Shown piece by piece: positions 35,360 to 45,678 of a DNA stretch of 64,000 bases. This DNA is from Tildeniella nuda ZEHNDER 1965/U140 (GTDB lineage Bacteria > Cyanobacteriota > Cyanobacteriia > Leptolyngbyales > Leptolyngbyaceae). Position 1 is the stretch's first letter, and every line of letters begins with the position of its first letter. The notes beneath the pieces were generated by a model. It was given only the letters and a program-made list of their open reading frames with translations, was not told the DNA's origin and did no database searches. The stretch is taken from NCBI GenBank assembly GCA_019358895.1, contig JAHHIG010000006.1:62001-126000 (forward strand), given 5' to 3'. The position numbers and the translations under genes were made by a program.

Positions 35360-36469
35360 TCACCGTGCGTTGAGGCTGAGCAGCTTTTGTTGTGCCTGTT
35401 GAAGTTGCTGACTATTTTTTTGCCAGATTGCCCACGCACTGTAGCGCAGTGAGACCTTTGTGCCGCCTGAGTAGGTTTTTAAGCCATACTTCTGCTCCAG
35501 CATAGCAGCGTCTGTGAGGGAAACGGGCACTAGCTGGTCAAACACGTCATCGTAGAGCCACTGTGTATTAGCAGCCTTAAACTCTCGATACGCTTTCCAG
35601 AGTTTGATGACCACTTGATGATCCTCGATCGCAGCCAGAAGCACTGGATAAGTGGGATGATTTCTGGCATCTGGCTGGGTCGCCAATTGCCTGAAAGACT
35701 GCTGCAAACCCTGTACAAGGCGAGTGTAGTCTTCGTAGGCAACGCCAATTTGTTGTGGTGGCAGATTGGCTTGATAGAGATTGTCTGGTACGCTCCTCAG
35801 TCTGGCAGCAGTTTCGGAAAACTGTTTTAACGTCAGGAGTGCCTGATTTTCAGTTTGCAGGCGCTGGTTAATCGCGCTGTAATTGCTGCGGTAGTTTATC
35901 AGTTTTGCCTGACTTTGCGACGCGATCGCGGTTGTCGGTGGAATTGCCTCTAGCGAGGCGATCGCAGCCTGCCATTTGCTGCTGGCGCGCTGCCAAATTT
36001 TGAGCGAGTGGGGTGGTTTTTGCACCGTGACGGCAGCTTGCCATGCTAACGTTTGAGCCGCTTTAAACTGTTCAACAGCAGTGGTTTCAGTTGTCAGGCG
36101 ATCGTTAATAGCTGCGTAGTTAAGCTGGTAAACCGCCATTTTTTCCTTTGCCTGGGCAGATACTGATGTCCCTTGAGGAATCGCGTCTAACCGACTCATT
36201 GCTTGTCTCCACTTGACCCGTGCGGTTTGCCAGGTTTCGACTGGGTGGGGTGGACGTTGTACCATTACGGCTGCCTCCCAGGCAAGTCTGCGGGCAGCGA
36301 CAAAGTTACCGAGCGCTGAAGCGTCCTGTGATGATGCTGTCGCTAGCTGAGTCGAATCGTTTGTTAACGCCTGACTTGAATTATCAGCAAAGCCGCGATC
36401 GCCAGCGTTGCAACTGGTCAGTAGCAAAATGCCTGTTGAGAAGGCGATGGTTAAACGCAAATAGTGCAT
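35360..36469 (-). CDS. Putative lipoprotein with a duplicated WQ/PPH repeat
   Basis: From the ATG at 36469 the protein begins MHYLRLTIAFSTGILLLTSC, a type II signal peptide with lipobox LTSC and Cys20 as lipidation site. Two similar repeats follow: ARRLAWEAAVMVQRPPHPVETWQTARVKW and AQTLAWQAAVTVQKPPHSLKIWQRASSKW, each continuing with xAIPxxTxxxxQ and YxxNYxAIxxRL. They look like paired helices. The C-terminal half (about 215-369) is unique and helical. Function is unknown; it probably sits on the periplasmic face of a membrane. The longer frame from 36520 lacks a signal sequence and is rejected. Confidence 0.8.
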   Translation of the reverse strand: MHYLRLTIAFSTGILLLTSCNAGDRGFADNSSQALTNDSTQLATASSQDASALGNFVAARRLAWEAAVMVQRPPHPVETWQTARVKWRQAMSRLDAIPQGTSVSAQAKEKMAVYQLNYAAINDRLTTETTAVEQFKAAQTLAWQAAVTVQKPPHSLKIWQRASSKWQAAIASLEAIPPTTAIASQSQAKLINYRSNYSAINQRLQTENQALLTLKQFSETAARLRSVPDNLYQANLPPQQIGVAYEDYTRLVQGLQQSFRQLATQPDARNHPTYPVLLAAIEDHQVVIKLWKAYREFKAANTQWLYDDVFDQLVPVSLTDAAMLEQKYGLKTYSGGTKVSLRYSAWAIWQKNSQQLQQAQQKLLSLNAR

Positions 36470-36737
36470 TGTTCTTCGATCGTGGGTAACGGGAGACTCG
36501 GTCGATCGCCAGACTGACACTGTCGCCGCACTCTCTCAGTCCTATCTTGCCTCAACCAAACTAAGAATGAGAGGATGGCAGCGTAGAGGGCTACAATGAT
36601 CAGATCAATACAGTAAGCAACCATAGCCGTGAGCAATGGATCGAGTCGAGCAAGGAATCGAACATAGCGACGGCTCTTACCATACAACAGCCTGCTTTGA
36701 TGTCGAGAAACATCTTAGTCCACAAACCCATCTCTTC

Positions 36738-37469
36738 ATGACTGTTCGTCCTAAGCTCTACGAAGGCAAAGCTAAAATTCTCTATGCCACTGCTGATCCA
36801 GAGGTACTGCTGACCTACTTCAAAGACGATGCCACTGCGTTCAATGCTCAGAAGCGCGGCAGTGTTGAGGGGAAAGGTGCGTACAATTGCGCGATTGCCA
36901 GCCACTTGTTCAAGCAACTTGAGTCTAGCGGCATTGCAACTCACTTTATCGACCAGACGAGTGCTAATGAGATGCTGGTACGAGCTGTACAAATTTTGCC
37001 GATCGAAGTGGTCGTCAGGAACATTGCAGCCGGTAGTCTCTGTCAACAGACCGGAATCAGTTTAGGAACAGTGCTGCAGCAACCATTAGTGGAGTTCTAT
37101 TACAAAAACGATGCACTTGGTGATCCATTGCTAACGGTCGATCGCCTTTTGTTAATGGCACTAGCAACGCCAGAACAAGTTAACCAGCTACGAGTCATGG
37201 CACTTAAAGTCAATGATGTTTTGAACGTCTTTTTTGGTCAATGCGGCATTACTCTAGTAGATTTCAAGCTAGAGTTTGGGCTGGATCAGCAGCAGCAGAT
37301 CATGTTGGCAGATGAAATTAGCCCTGATACCTGTCGCCTTTGGAATCAAACCGATGATGACCCAAAGCGGCGCGTGATGGACAAAGATCGCTTCCGACAC
37401 GATTTGGGTGATGTAGCGTTAGCGTACCAGCAAGTAATGGAGCGAGTCTTGAAGCACACATTATTTTGA
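36738..37469 (+). CDS. purC: Phosphoribosylaminoimidazole-succinocarboxamide synthase
   Basis: Purine biosynthesis enzyme that joins CAIR to aspartate with ATP. The ATG at 36738 (MTVRPKLYEGKAKILYATADPEVLL) gives 243 residues, standard for bacterial PurC. Conserved blocks: FKDDATAFNAQKRGSVEGKG (30s-40s), the signature PIEVVVRNIAAGS, TLVDFKLEFG, and the C-terminal LADEISPDTCRLW followed by DKDRFRHD. The longer frame from 36636 has no conserved sequence. bamA follows after about 240 bp, an order shared with other cyanobacteria. Confidence 0.96.
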   Translation: MTVRPKLYEGKAKILYATADPEVLLTYFKDDATAFNAQKRGSVEGKGAYNCAIASHLFKQLESSGIATHFIDQTSANEMLVRAVQILPIEVVVRNIAAGSLCQQTGISLGTVLQQPLVEFYYKNDALGDPLLTVDRLLLMALATPEQVNQLRVMALKVNDVLNVFFGQCGITLVDFKLEFGLDQQQQIMLADEISPDTCRLWNQTDDDPKRRVMDKDRFRHDLGDVALAYQQVMERVLKHTLF

Positions 37470-37706
37470 AGCCCACATTACAACGATGTGATACTTGCAG
37501 CAGCACCTTTTCTCTGGGCTTCTCGCTTCAATGATGGAGAACTGATTACGGCAAGCTCAATCTTGGTACCAATCAATGCGGTAAAATTTCACAGTTTGTC
37601 AATTCTTTTAATCTCGCCCAAGTTTAATCTCCTAAGTTATTGCTGTTTCGTGGGTCCTGCTTTAGACAGGGCGTGGTGTGTGGACGTGTCAACTAATCTG
37701 AACAAT

Positions 37707-40088
37707 ATGCGGTTTTCTCCAGTTTTGGTGGCGCTTCTTGCCGCTACGGCAACGCTGGGTTTGTCTGATACAGCCAAGGGGCAGACCGCTAACCCAGCTC
37801 TCGTGCAGGCATCTCGTCAAGCTTCCACAGCAGGTAGTGCTGCGAAGGGCATCGGTGTTTTAGCGGCAACAAAGCCGATCGCCGCGAAGCAGTCAGACCT
37901 GCTACGTGGGCTTGCGGCACCACCGACAAAAATACAGGCGACAGGGAGCAGGCGATCGCGGGTATCGCCTGCGATCGCCCAAGCAGGACCTGGACAAGAA
38001 ACTCCTAATCAAATTCAGCTCACTCCAGGAGCACCGCTGCCGTCAGCACCAGCAACAACCCCGCCGACGCCGGAAGTAGCGCCAACTCCAGAAGTAACGC
38101 CGACTCCAGAAGCAACGCCAACTCCAGAAGCAACGCCAGCCCCAACACCTTCTACACCAGAGACGACACCAACACCCCCTACCAGCACCCCAGAAACGAC
38201 ACAGCCCTCCGCGCAAGAACCGCCCGTTCTGGTGAGTGAAGTCGTTGTGCAAGGCGTGGAGGGAGACATTCAGCAACAGGTTTACCAAGTGATTCGCACC
38301 CAGCCGGGTCGCACCACAACGCGCACACAGTTGCAGGAAGATATCAACGCAATTTTTGCAACAGGTTACTTTTCTAATGTGCGAGCAGTACCCACTGATA
38401 CACCTTTAGGCGTACGGGTCACGTTTGAGGTGCAGCTTAACCCCGTTTTACAGAAGGTGCAGCTAGATGGCACAACCCTGTTGCCCGAAGCCGTCCTTAC
38501 GGATGCGTTTAGCGATCAATACGGCAAAGTGTTAAACCTGGTGCAGCTACAAGAGGGCATCAAAAAAGTCAATAAGTGGTATCAAGACAACGGTTATGTA
38601 TTGGCTCAAGTGGTCGATGCACCGCAGGTTTCGCCCGACGGGATCGTGACCCTTCAAGTTGCCGAAGGCGTTGTTGAGAAGATCCAGGTTCGCTACGTTG
38701 ACAAGGATGGCAACGAATGCGCACGAAACGACCAGGGTCAGTTCTTTCTCCGCGATCCTCAAGGGAATCCGGTTTTGAATAAAGAGGGCAAGCCTTCTGG
38801 ATGTCGAGTTCGCACTCGTGACTTTATCGTCACACGTGAGTTTGAGCTTAAGCCAGGGCAGGTGTTTAACCGTACCAAAGTTGAACGTGACTTGCAGCGG
38901 ACTTTTGGTTTAGGGATTTTTGACGATGTGAAGCTCTCGCTCTCGCCTGGTCAAGACCCGCGCAAGGTGGTTGTGGTCGCTAATGTGGTCGAGAAGAACG
39001 CAGGCTCGATCGCAGCGGGTGCCGGGATTAGCTCTGCCAGCGGTCTTTTTGGTACGGTGAGCTACCAGCAGCAAAACCTGGGGGGCAATAATCAAAAGTT
39101 GGGCGCAGAAGTACAACTTGGTTTGCGAGAAACACTGTTTGACCTGAACTTTACCGACCCGTGGATTGGAGGCGACCCGTTCCGTACCTCTTACACCGTG
39201 AATCTGTTTCGACGGCAAACAATCTCACTCATCTTTGATGGTGGTGATAGGGATGTTGACCTGCCCAATGGCGATACGCCTAGAGTGGTAAGAACAGGTG
39301 CTGGCATTAGTTTTGCCCGTCCTCTAAACGGCAACCCTTACGTTCGACCGGAATGGTCTGGTTCGCTGGGCTTGCAGTATCAACGCGTTCGGATTAATGA
39401 TGGTGACGGCGAACTTAGCCCTAGAGACGAACTGGGTAACAATCTCAGCTTCAGCGGTACAGGCAAAGATGACCTGTTTACAGTGCAGTTTGGAGTCGTG
39501 CGCGATCGCCGTAACGATCTACTGCGTCCAACAGCAGGGTCGCTTCTGCGACTGGGTAGCGAACAGTCGATACCGATCGGCACTGGAAGCATTTTCTTCA
39601 ACCGTCTGCGTGGCAGCTATAGTTTCTATGTGCCAACACGCCTCCTACGATTGACTCAAGCGTGCCGAGATCCTAAAGCCAAGCCATCAGACTGCCCCCA
39701 AGCCTTTGCCTTTAACATTCAAGGTGGCACAGTGCTAGGCGATCTACCGCCTTACGAAGCCTTTGCGCTAGGCGGTAGTAATTCCATCCGGGGTTATGAT
39801 GAAGGCGACTTGGGTAGCGCCAAGAGCTTCATTCAGGCAACAGTGGAATACCGCTTTCCGGTTTTCTCAGTGATTTCTGGTGCGCTCTTTGTTGACGCTG
39901 CCACCGACTTTGGTACAGGCGAAGATGTTCCAGGTAACCCAGGGGGTGTAAGGGGAAAACCTGGTCAGGGCTTTGGTTACGGTTTGGGTCTACGGATTCA
40001 GTCGCCGCTTGGTCCCATTCGGATTGACTTTGGTCTGAATGACAGCGGTGACACTCAGTTCCACTTCGGTATCGGAGAGCGCTTCTGA
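37707..40088 (+). CDS. bamA: BamA/Omp85 outer-membrane protein assembly factor
   Basis: The beta-barrel insertase of the outer membrane, 793 residues from the ATG at 37707 ([21 protein letters not shown], signal peptide). The longer frame from 37488 has no signal and is rejected. Residues about 112-170 are a Pro/Thr/Glu-rich linker made of PTPEV/PTPEA units. Three POTRA domains follow (about 172-428; the first starts [23 protein letters not shown], as usual in cyanobacterial/Toc75-type Omp85). The barrel from about 430 includes [18 protein letters not shown], the conserved loop with the RGY motif. It overlaps lpxC by one base. Confidence 0.95.
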   Translation: MRFSPVLVALLAATATLGLSDTAKGQTANPALVQASRQASTAGSAAKGIGVLAATKPIAAKQSDLLRGLAAPPTKIQATGSRRSRVSPAIAQAGPGQETPNQIQLTPGAPLPSAPATTPPTPEVAPTPEVTPTPEATPTPEATPAPTPSTPETTPTPPTSTPETTQPSAQEPPVLVSEVVVQGVEGDIQQQVYQVIRTQPGRTTTRTQLQEDINAIFATGYFSNVRAVPTDTPLGVRVTFEVQLNPVLQKVQLDGTTLLPEAVLTDAFSDQYGKVLNLVQLQEGIKKVNKWYQDNGYVLAQVVDAPQVSPDGIVTLQVAEGVVEKIQVRYVDKDGNECARNDQGQFFLRDPQGNPVLNKEGKPSGCRVRTRDFIVTREFELKPGQVFNRTKVERDLQRTFGLGIFDDVKLSLSPGQDPRKVVVVANVVEKNAGSIAAGAGISSASGLFGTVSYQQQNLGGNNQKLGAEVQLGLRETLFDLNFTDPWIGGDPFRTSYTVNLFRRQTISLIFDGGDRDVDLPNGDTPRVVRTGAGISFARPLNGNPYVRPEWSGSLGLQYQRVRINDGDGELSPRDELGNNLSFSGTGKDDLFTVQFGVVRDRRNDLLRPTAGSLLRLGSEQSIPIGTGSIFFNRLRGSYSFYVPTRLLRLTQACRDPKAKPSDCPQAFAFNIQGGTVLGDLPPYEAFALGGSNSIRGYDEGDLGSAKSFIQATVEYRFPVFSVISGALFVDAATDFGTGEDVPGNPGGVRGKPGQGFGYGLGLRIQSPLGPIRIDFGLNDSGDTQFHFGIGERF
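38050..38200 (+). repeat. Coding repeat: Pro/Thr-rich linker of BamA
   Basis: Repeated units such as CCAACTCCAGAAG(T/C)AACG encode PTPEV/PTPEA. The units produce a flexible linker between the signal peptide and POTRA 1. Such a length-variable Pro-rich segment is usual at this position in cyanobacterial Omp85. Confidence 0.7.
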
Positions 40089-41035
40089 TGGAGCTAGAAG
40101 TCGACGGTCAGAAGCTAGAAGGCAACACGCTTGGTGCTACGGGCGTTGCAAGGACGCGTCAAGCTGAAACAACCCAGTTAGCAGGGAAAAGGTTGCCGCA
40201 ACATACTCTAAACACTGAGTTTGTGCGATCGGGTGTGGGGCTGCACACAGGGCTGGCTGTGCAGGTACGGGTTTTGCCTGCCGCCGCTGGGCGAGGGCGC
40301 TACTTCACACGTGTAGATCAACCAGGCTCACCAGAGGTGGCAGCACAGGTGGCAGCCGTGCGCCAGACGACGCTCTCGACCGAGTTGGTACAAGGGGAGG
40401 CTGGGGTACGGACGGTAGAGCACCTGCTTGCGGCTCTAGCAGGGATGGGCGTGACGAATGCCCGAATCGAAATCGATGGTCCAGAGGTGCCATTACTCGA
40501 CGGTTCTGCAAAAGACTGGGTTGATGCGATCGCGCAGGCTGGTATCGTTGCCCAAGCCGAGCCTTATACCACCTCTACCCTCAAAGAGCCGCTCTGGGTA
40601 CGAGACGGTGATGCTTTTGTGGCAGCACTGCCGTCGAGTGAACGCCGCTTTACCTACGGCATTGATTTTGCCTTGCCCGCGATCGGCAAGCAGTGGCACA
40701 GTTGGTCGCCAGATGAGGCAGGCGATGGCACAACCACGTTTGCCACTGCGATCGCACCTGCCCGTACCTTTGGGCTAGAGCACCAGATTGAAGCCCTCCG
40801 CGATCGTGGGCTGATTAAAGGCGGCAACCTGACCAACGCTCTTGTCTGCGGTTCAGATGGCTGGCTCAATCCACCGTTGCGCTTTCTAAATGAACCAGTG
40901 CGTCATAAACTCTTAGACTTAATAGGAGATTTGAGCCTGCTAGGAAATTTTCCCATCGCTCATTTTCTGGCGTACAAGGCTAGTCATCATCTGCACGTTC
41001 AACTGGCGCGAACGATCGCGGCTCTCTCCTGCTAG
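40088..41035 (+). CDS. lpxC: UDP-3-O-acyl-N-acetylglucosamine deacetylase
   Basis: Zinc enzyme of the committed step in lipid A synthesis. Zinc ligands: His in [15 protein letters not shown], and His/Asp in [22 protein letters not shown] is the substrate loop near residue 50. The 315-residue length is normal, with a N-terminal extension of about 37 residues ([20 protein letters not shown]). It starts inside the bamA stop (TGATG), so the two are translationally coupled. Confidence 0.96.
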   Translation: MELEVDGQKLEGNTLGATGVARTRQAETTQLAGKRLPQHTLNTEFVRSGVGLHTGLAVQVRVLPAAAGRGRYFTRVDQPGSPEVAAQVAAVRQTTLSTELVQGEAGVRTVEHLLAALAGMGVTNARIEIDGPEVPLLDGSAKDWVDAIAQAGIVAQAEPYTTSTLKEPLWVRDGDAFVAALPSSERRFTYGIDFALPAIGKQWHSWSPDEAGDGTTTFATAIAPARTFGLEHQIEALRDRGLIKGGNLTNALVCGSDGWLNPPLRFLNEPVRHKLLDLIGDLSLLGNFPIAHFLAYKASHHLHVQLARTIAALSC

Positions 41036-41145
41036 CTATTGGTTGTACAGCCCTCCGGGTATACCAGAAACGTTGTTAGCCCGCCCTCTCGCAACACTAG
41101 CAACCTCTGCAAACCCTACCGCACCTCTATCGAAGCTCAAAACTC

Positions 41146-41691
41146 ATGTCGATCTTTACTGATGTCAATACTTCCAGCGCGTCTTCCAGCCATGTAGCAC
41201 CTCAGTCTCAAGCTGAAGCCGATCGTACTGCCCCCGATCACTCTCATCCAGAAGCAGAGGTGAGAATCTCGATCGAAGAAATTCAGAAGCTCCTACCACA
41301 TCGTTATCCCTTTTCGCTCGTCGATCGCATTATTAGGTATGTGCCAGGAAAACTGGCTGTTGGCATCAAAAACGTCACCTTCAACGAGCCGCACTTTCAA
41401 GGACACTTTCCGGGCAGACCGATTATGCCTGGTGTTCTGATTGTAGAAGCAATGGCACAGGTGGGCGGCGTGGTGCTAACGCAGATGGCAGACGTTCAGG
41501 AAGGACTCTTTATGTTTGCTGGTATTGATAAAGTGCGGTTTCGCCGTCCTGTCGTACCCGGAGACCAGCTCATCATGACAGTGGAACTTTTGTCTGTGAA
41601 GCGCCGTCGGTTCGGAACAATGCAGGGACGCGCTGAAGTGGACGGGCGGCTGGTTGCTGAGGGTGAACTGACGTTTGCGCTTGTTGATTAA
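41146..41691 (+). CDS. fabZ: 3-hydroxyacyl-ACP dehydratase
   Basis: Hot-dog fold dehydratase that supplies (3R)-hydroxyacyl flux between fatty acid and lipid A synthesis. Core motifs: [17 protein letters not shown] with catalytic His, [26 protein letters not shown] with catalytic Glu, and [14 protein letters not shown]. Of the 181 residues, the first 40 or so are an unconserved Ser/Ala/His-rich leader. It lies between lpxC and lpxA, as in other cyanobacteria. Confidence 0.95.
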   Translation: MSIFTDVNTSSASSSHVAPQSQAEADRTAPDHSHPEAEVRISIEEIQKLLPHRYPFSLVDRIIRYVPGKLAVGIKNVTFNEPHFQGHFPGRPIMPGVLIVEAMAQVGGVVLTQMADVQEGLFMFAGIDKVRFRRPVVPGDQLIMTVELLSVKRRRFGTMQGRAEVDGRLVAEGELTFALVD

Positions 41692-41855
41692 GCGTCTTGT
41701 GAGTTTTGCGGCAGGATGCCTCTACAATCTGTCTAGTTCTACAACTGGTCTAAAATTTCTCTAGTGCGCTTAAATGGCTGAGAGTTTGCTGAGTTATCAG
41801 TTTCACCTCATAACGTACAAACGCTCCTACCTCATCATCGATCGCTGATAACTTT

Positions 41856-42689
41856 ATGGCAACCTTAATTCATCCAACGGCTGTGATTTATCCAGGTGCT
41901 AACTTGCACCCAACAGTGCAGGTGGGTGCCTATGCTGTCATTGGAGCACGGGTCAAGGTTGGTCCAGAGACCACGATCGGTCCCCATGTTGTCCTGGATG
42001 GCTGGACAGAAATTGGTGCCAGAACGCGCATTTTCCCAAGCGCTACCATTGGCTCAGAGCCACAAGACCTAAAGTACGATGGCTCGGAAGGCTTGGTCAA
42101 AATTGGGGATGATAACTACATCCGCGAGTACGTCACCATCAACCGACCCACCTTTGCTAATGAGGCAACCTTAATCGGTAATGGCAATTTATTGATGGCA
42201 TACGTCCATGTCGGACACAACTGTGTGATTGCCGATCAGGTGGTGATCTCAAATGCGGTGGCGCTCTCAGGCTACGTGCACATTGAGTCAAAGGCACGCT
42301 TGAGCGGTGTGTTTGGTGTGCATCAATTTGTTCACATCGGGCGACATGCTATGGTCGGTGGGATGAGTCGCATCAGTCGTGATGTACCGCCCTACACGCT
42401 CGTGGAAGGCAATCCAGCCAAAGTACGATCGCTTAATCTGGTTGGTCTCAAGCGGGCAGGCTTTCTGGATGCAACAGGCGGGCAAACATTTTTAGCGCTA
42501 AAGCAAGCGTTCCGCATTCTCTACCGCTCTGGGCTAACCCTCAACGAAGCCCTGGAAAAGCTAGAAATGCTGCCTTATGACGAACACGTACATCACCTCC
42601 ACCGGTTTCTACAGCTCTCTCAGCAAGCAGGGCGACGTGGACCCATTCCTGGTAGACGCGTGGGAGCGTTGGGTGATGATGATGACTGA
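41856..42689 (+). CDS. lpxA: UDP-N-acetylglucosamine O-acyltransferase
   Basis: Left-handed parallel beta-helix acyltransferase that makes UDP-3-O-acyl-GlcNAc, the first lipid A step. Hexapeptide repeats run from residue about 5 to 180 (IHPTAVIYPGANLHPTVQVGAYAVIG and onward), with the catalytic block MAYVHVGHNCVIADQVVISN. Residues 188-277 form the C-terminal helical domain (NLVGLKRAGF...ALEKLEMLPYDEHVHHLHRFLQ). The end of the frame overlaps the lpxB start. Confidence 0.96.
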   Translation: MATLIHPTAVIYPGANLHPTVQVGAYAVIGARVKVGPETTIGPHVVLDGWTEIGARTRIFPSATIGSEPQDLKYDGSEGLVKIGDDNYIREYVTINRPTFANEATLIGNGNLLMAYVHVGHNCVIADQVVISNAVALSGYVHIESKARLSGVFGVHQFVHIGRHAMVGGMSRISRDVPPYTLVEGNPAKVRSLNLVGLKRAGFLDATGGQTFLALKQAFRILYRSGLTLNEALEKLEMLPYDEHVHHLHRFLQLSQQAGRRGPIPGRRVGALGDDDD

Positions 42690-44151
42690 GCAGACAAGTG
42701 GAGTAGAGGAGCAGGGGAGAGGGGGAGATGAGGGGATGGGGAGTTGGGGAGTAAGGGAGCAGGGGAGCAAGGGAGCAGGGGAGGCAGAGGGACAGGGGCT
42801 AACACGATCGAAATCGGACGACGAAACAACTCAAAATGTCGATCGCCATCAACCCTCACCCCATCCCCCCATCTCCTCATCTTCCCTTCCCCCCATCCCT
42901 GCCCAAAGCATTCGCCTCTTCATCAGCACCGGTGAAGTCTCTGGTGATCTTCAAGGTTCGCTGCTCATTCAGGCATTGAACCGTCAAGCCGTGCATAGAG
43001 GTCTCACGCTAGAAGTATTGGCAATGGGCGGCGATCGCATGGCAGCAGTGGGAGCAACGCTGTTGGCTCATACCAGCGCGATCGGGTCGATGGGCATTCT
43101 GGAATCACTGCCGTTTGTCTTGCCGACGCTAAAGGTGCAGCGCCAGGCAAAGCAATACTTGCAACAACACCCGCCAGATTTGATTGTCTTGATCGACTAT
43201 ATGGGACCTAATCTGGCATTCTGCGAATACTTGCCAGGGCGCTTTCCAGACGTACCGATCGTGTACTACATTGCGCCCCAAGAATGGGTTTGGGGCGATC
43301 GATGGGAGTGGGGTGTCAAGCTTTTCCGGTCTGATCTGGTCATCAAAGCCACGAAACGCATTCTGGCAATTTTCCCCGGAGAAGCCAGCTATTTCCGTCG
43401 CAAGGGGGGACAGGTTACCTGGGTGGGGCATCCGCTGCTCGATCGCATGCAAGGTGCTCTTGACCGAAACAGCGCTCGTTTGGCGCTGGGCATACCGACT
43501 GACCAGGTGGCGATCGTGCTGTTACCAGCCTCTCGACAGCAGGAGTTGAAGTACCTCATGCCAGTGATGTTTGAAGCCGCACAGCAAATTCAAGCAAAGC
43601 TTCCTGATGTGCATTTTTGGATTCCGCTGGCGTTGACCAAGTATCGTGCGCTCATCGAACAGGCTATTCAGCGCTATGGCTTGCAGGCAACGATTCTGGC
43701 AGAACCGCAGGCAGTAGCCAGTGACTCTGCGGCAACATCACTCACACTCCAGGCGATCGCGGCTGCCGATTTAGCCATTACCAAGTCAGGCACCGTCAAT
43801 CTAGAAATTGCTCTGCTGCATGTACCGCAAGTGGTGATGTACAAGGTTAACCCAGTCACCGCCTGGATTATGGATCGTCTGCTCAAATTTTCGGTACCGT
43901 TTGTCTCGCCAGCTAATCTGGTAGCCATGCAGCCGATCGTGCCCGAATTTTTACAAGACCAGGCAACCCCTGAAAACCTGGTCGGAGCTGCCCTTGCCCT
44001 ATTGCTTGATCCTGATCGCCGTCAAACGATGCTGGCAGGCTACCAGGACATGCGCCGTATGCTTGGTGAGGTTGGTGTGTGCGATCGAGCGGCTCAAGAA
44101 ATTCTTAACCTAGTTGTGGCGAGTGATGCCACGATCAAGGACAAGACATAG
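42676..44151 (+). CDS. lpxB: Lipid-A-disaccharide synthase with repeat-derived N-terminal extension
   Basis: GT19 enzyme joining UDP-diacyl-GlcN and lipid X. The core starts at SIRLFISTGEVSGDLQGSLLIQAL and contains VLIDYMGPNLAFCEYL, VYYIAPQEWVWGDRW, LLPASRQQELKYLMP and AITKSGTVNLEIALL. About 413 residues belong to the family. The first possible ATGs (42676/42679/42682) overlap the lpxA stop. The following 76 or so residues are translated from a G-rich/C-rich STRR block (GRGGDEGMGSWGVREQG...; PSPHPPISSSSLPPIP), unlike any LpxB. Confidence 0.9.
   Translation: MMMTEQTSGVEEQGRGGDEGMGSWGVREQGSKGAGEAEGQGLTRSKSDDETTQNVDRHQPSPHPPISSSSLPPIPAQSIRLFISTGEVSGDLQGSLLIQALNRQAVHRGLTLEVLAMGGDRMAAVGATLLAHTSAIGSMGILESLPFVLPTLKVQRQAKQYLQQHPPDLIVLIDYMGPNLAFCEYLPGRFPDVPIVYYIAPQEWVWGDRWEWGVKLFRSDLVIKATKRILAIFPGEASYFRRKGGQVTWVGHPLLDRMQGALDRNSARLALGIPTDQVAIVLLPASRQQELKYLMPVMFEAAQQIQAKLPDVHFWIPLALTKYRALIEQAIQRYGLQATILAEPQAVASDSAATSLTLQAIAAADLAITKSGTVNLEIALLHVPQVVMYKVNPVTAWIMDRLLKFSVPFVSPANLVAMQPIVPEFLQDQATPENLVGAALALLLDPDRRQTMLAGYQDMRRMLGEVGVCDRAAQEILNLVVASDATIKDKT
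42700..42905. repeat. STRR-type low-complexity block at the lpxB 5' end
   Basis: GGGGAGC/GGGGATG/GGGAGCAG units (42712-42800) are followed 50 bp later by complementary C-rich units (CCCCATCCCCCCATC...CCCCCCATCC, about 42852-42900). The G-rich and C-rich halves could pair as a large hairpin in the lpxA-lpxB mRNA near the lpxB start. Confidence 0.7.
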
Positions 44152-44319
44152 CACTTGGGGCATCAGGAGTAGTGGAGCGATTAGCAATGAGTGCAAGATT
44201 GATGGTAGAGCGCTTAACCAGTCAGTGCGCCTGGAATGCACCGAAGGTAGAGTTTGCCTCATCTGAGATATCCCGCAGAGGCTGGGAATAATGAAGGAAA
44301 GCTTGGCAACGTTAGACGC

Positions 44320-44745
44320 ATGTGGCGACGGCTCAGGAACATTTTTGATAGCTTGAGGGCTTACGCTGATCTCAGTCCTGATTTGCGGACTCGCCACCGT
44401 GTAAACCAGTTTTTGCGCGATCGCCCCGCTCTGAGTAACGACGAGTGGTTTGAGCAACTCTGGCAACCACAGGGGATTACACAGCCGATCGCCACCTTTG
44501 TTTACACCCATATGCAAACGTATTCTGGACTAGAGTTTGCCAGAGTACGCCCGGATGATCGTCTGGATGACGATCTCTACCTGCCGCTGGTTTGTTGGTT
44601 TGACTGGCACACGTCTTTTAATGAAGACTTTTTAGCCGCTTTCGGTATTGATTTGAGCGATCGCTTTGACCCTCAAGATTTCACTACAGTCAAAGAATTA
44701 GTCATGTTTCTCAACCATCAACTGCTGTCGGTCAATCACTCTTAA
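44320..44745 (+). CDS. Hypothetical protein, DUF1493/acyl-carrier-like
   Basis: The ATG at 44320 gives 141 residues (MWRRLRNIFDSLRAYADLSPDLRTRHRV...). The middle and end (ARVRPDDRLDDDLYLPLVCWFDWHTSFNEDFLAAFGIDLSDRFDPQDFTTVKELVMFLN) resemble the DUF1493 acyl-carrier-like fold, with an acidic DDLxLPL motif in place of the usual DSL serine, so it probably has no phosphopantetheine arm. A longer frame from 44254 has no RBS advantage. Unknown function; it precedes the TIGR02587/02588 pair. Confidence 0.6.
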   Translation: MWRRLRNIFDSLRAYADLSPDLRTRHRVNQFLRDRPALSNDEWFEQLWQPQGITQPIATFVYTHMQTYSGLEFARVRPDDRLDDDLYLPLVCWFDWHTSFNEDFLAAFGIDLSDRFDPQDFTTVKELVMFLNHQLLSVNHS

Positions 44746-44796
44746 GCTAGTAATGGACGGCTCAAGCAGCCATCAGGTTGAGGCGAGGGGCTAATC

Positions 44797-45678
44797 ATGG
44801 TTCTACTGAAAAAACGCCATCAGTCAGCGTGGGCAACTGAGCTGAACGATCTGGTACGGGGAGCGTGCGGCGGCTTTTTATTTGGCATTCCGCTGCTTTA
44901 CACGATGGAGGTTTGGTGGATTGGCTCAATGGCTCAACCGCCTAGAATCATGATGGCGATCGCAGGCACGTTCATTGCCGTTTTTTGGCTCAACCGCACT
45001 GAGGGCTTTCGCAAAACAAGACGGTCGCGCCCTTACGAAGCGTTTACCGACACCATAGAGGCAATGGCGATCGGTGTAGCCTGCTCTGCCCTGGTACTGA
45101 CTCTTTTGCGAGAGCTGACGTTTGATGTGCCTCTGCGCGAGTCGCTGGGCAAGGTAATCTTTGAGTCCGTACCGTTTGCCCTGGGAGTCGCCTTGGCAAG
45201 TCAGTTTTTGGGCGATACCCGCGATGTCGCGTCACAGCCATCAGACGAGTCGCAACCCCAAACGGATGCATCCGATGCACTCAACGCGACCCTGGCTGAT
45301 ATCGGTGCCACGCTTATCGGCGCGATCGTCATTGGGTTTAACATTTCACCCACCGACGAGATCTCTATGTTAGCTGCGGCTGTTTCAGCACCGTGGCTAT
45401 TAGGAATCATCGCTGCTTCCCTGCTTATTTCCTATGGCATTGTGTTTGAAGCGGGCTTTTCTGATCAACGCAAACGTCGGCAGCAGCAAGGCATTTTTCA
45501 ACGTCCTTTAAGTGAAACCGTGATGTCTTATCTAGTGTCGCTGGCAGCAGCAATGATGATGCTATGGTTCTTCCAGCGTCTTACGTTGAGCGACCCCTGG
45601 ACAATGTGGCTAGAGCAAACCCTGCTGTTAGGTTTGCCAGCTACCATTGGCGGTGCTGCTGGCAGGTTGGCAGTATGA
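44797..45678 (+). CDS. TIGR02587 family integral membrane protein
   Basis: A 293-residue membrane protein with about seven helices. The block ELNDLVRGACGGFLFGIPLLYTMEVWWIG...RIMMAIAGTFIAVFWLNRTEGFRK is characteristic of TIGR02587 (DUF2391), and FESVPFALGVALASQFLGD follows. The function is unknown. Its stop overlaps the start of the TIGR02588 gene (ATGA), which is the usual pairing. Confidence 0.87.
   Translation: MVLLKKRHQSAWATELNDLVRGACGGFLFGIPLLYTMEVWWIGSMAQPPRIMMAIAGTFIAVFWLNRTEGFRKTRRSRPYEAFTDTIEAMAIGVACSALVLTLLRELTFDVPLRESLGKVIFESVPFALGVALASQFLGDTRDVASQPSDESQPQTDASDALNATLADIGATLIGAIVIGFNISPTDEISMLAAAVSAPWLLGIIAASLLISYGIVFEAGFSDQRKRRQQQGIFQRPLSETVMSYLVSLAAAMMMLWFFQRLTLSDPWTMWLEQTLLLGLPATIGGAAGRLAV

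Noticed and set aside
37488-37706. Longer start of bamA
   Set aside because: The extension lacks a signal peptide; the ATG at 37707 is followed by one.
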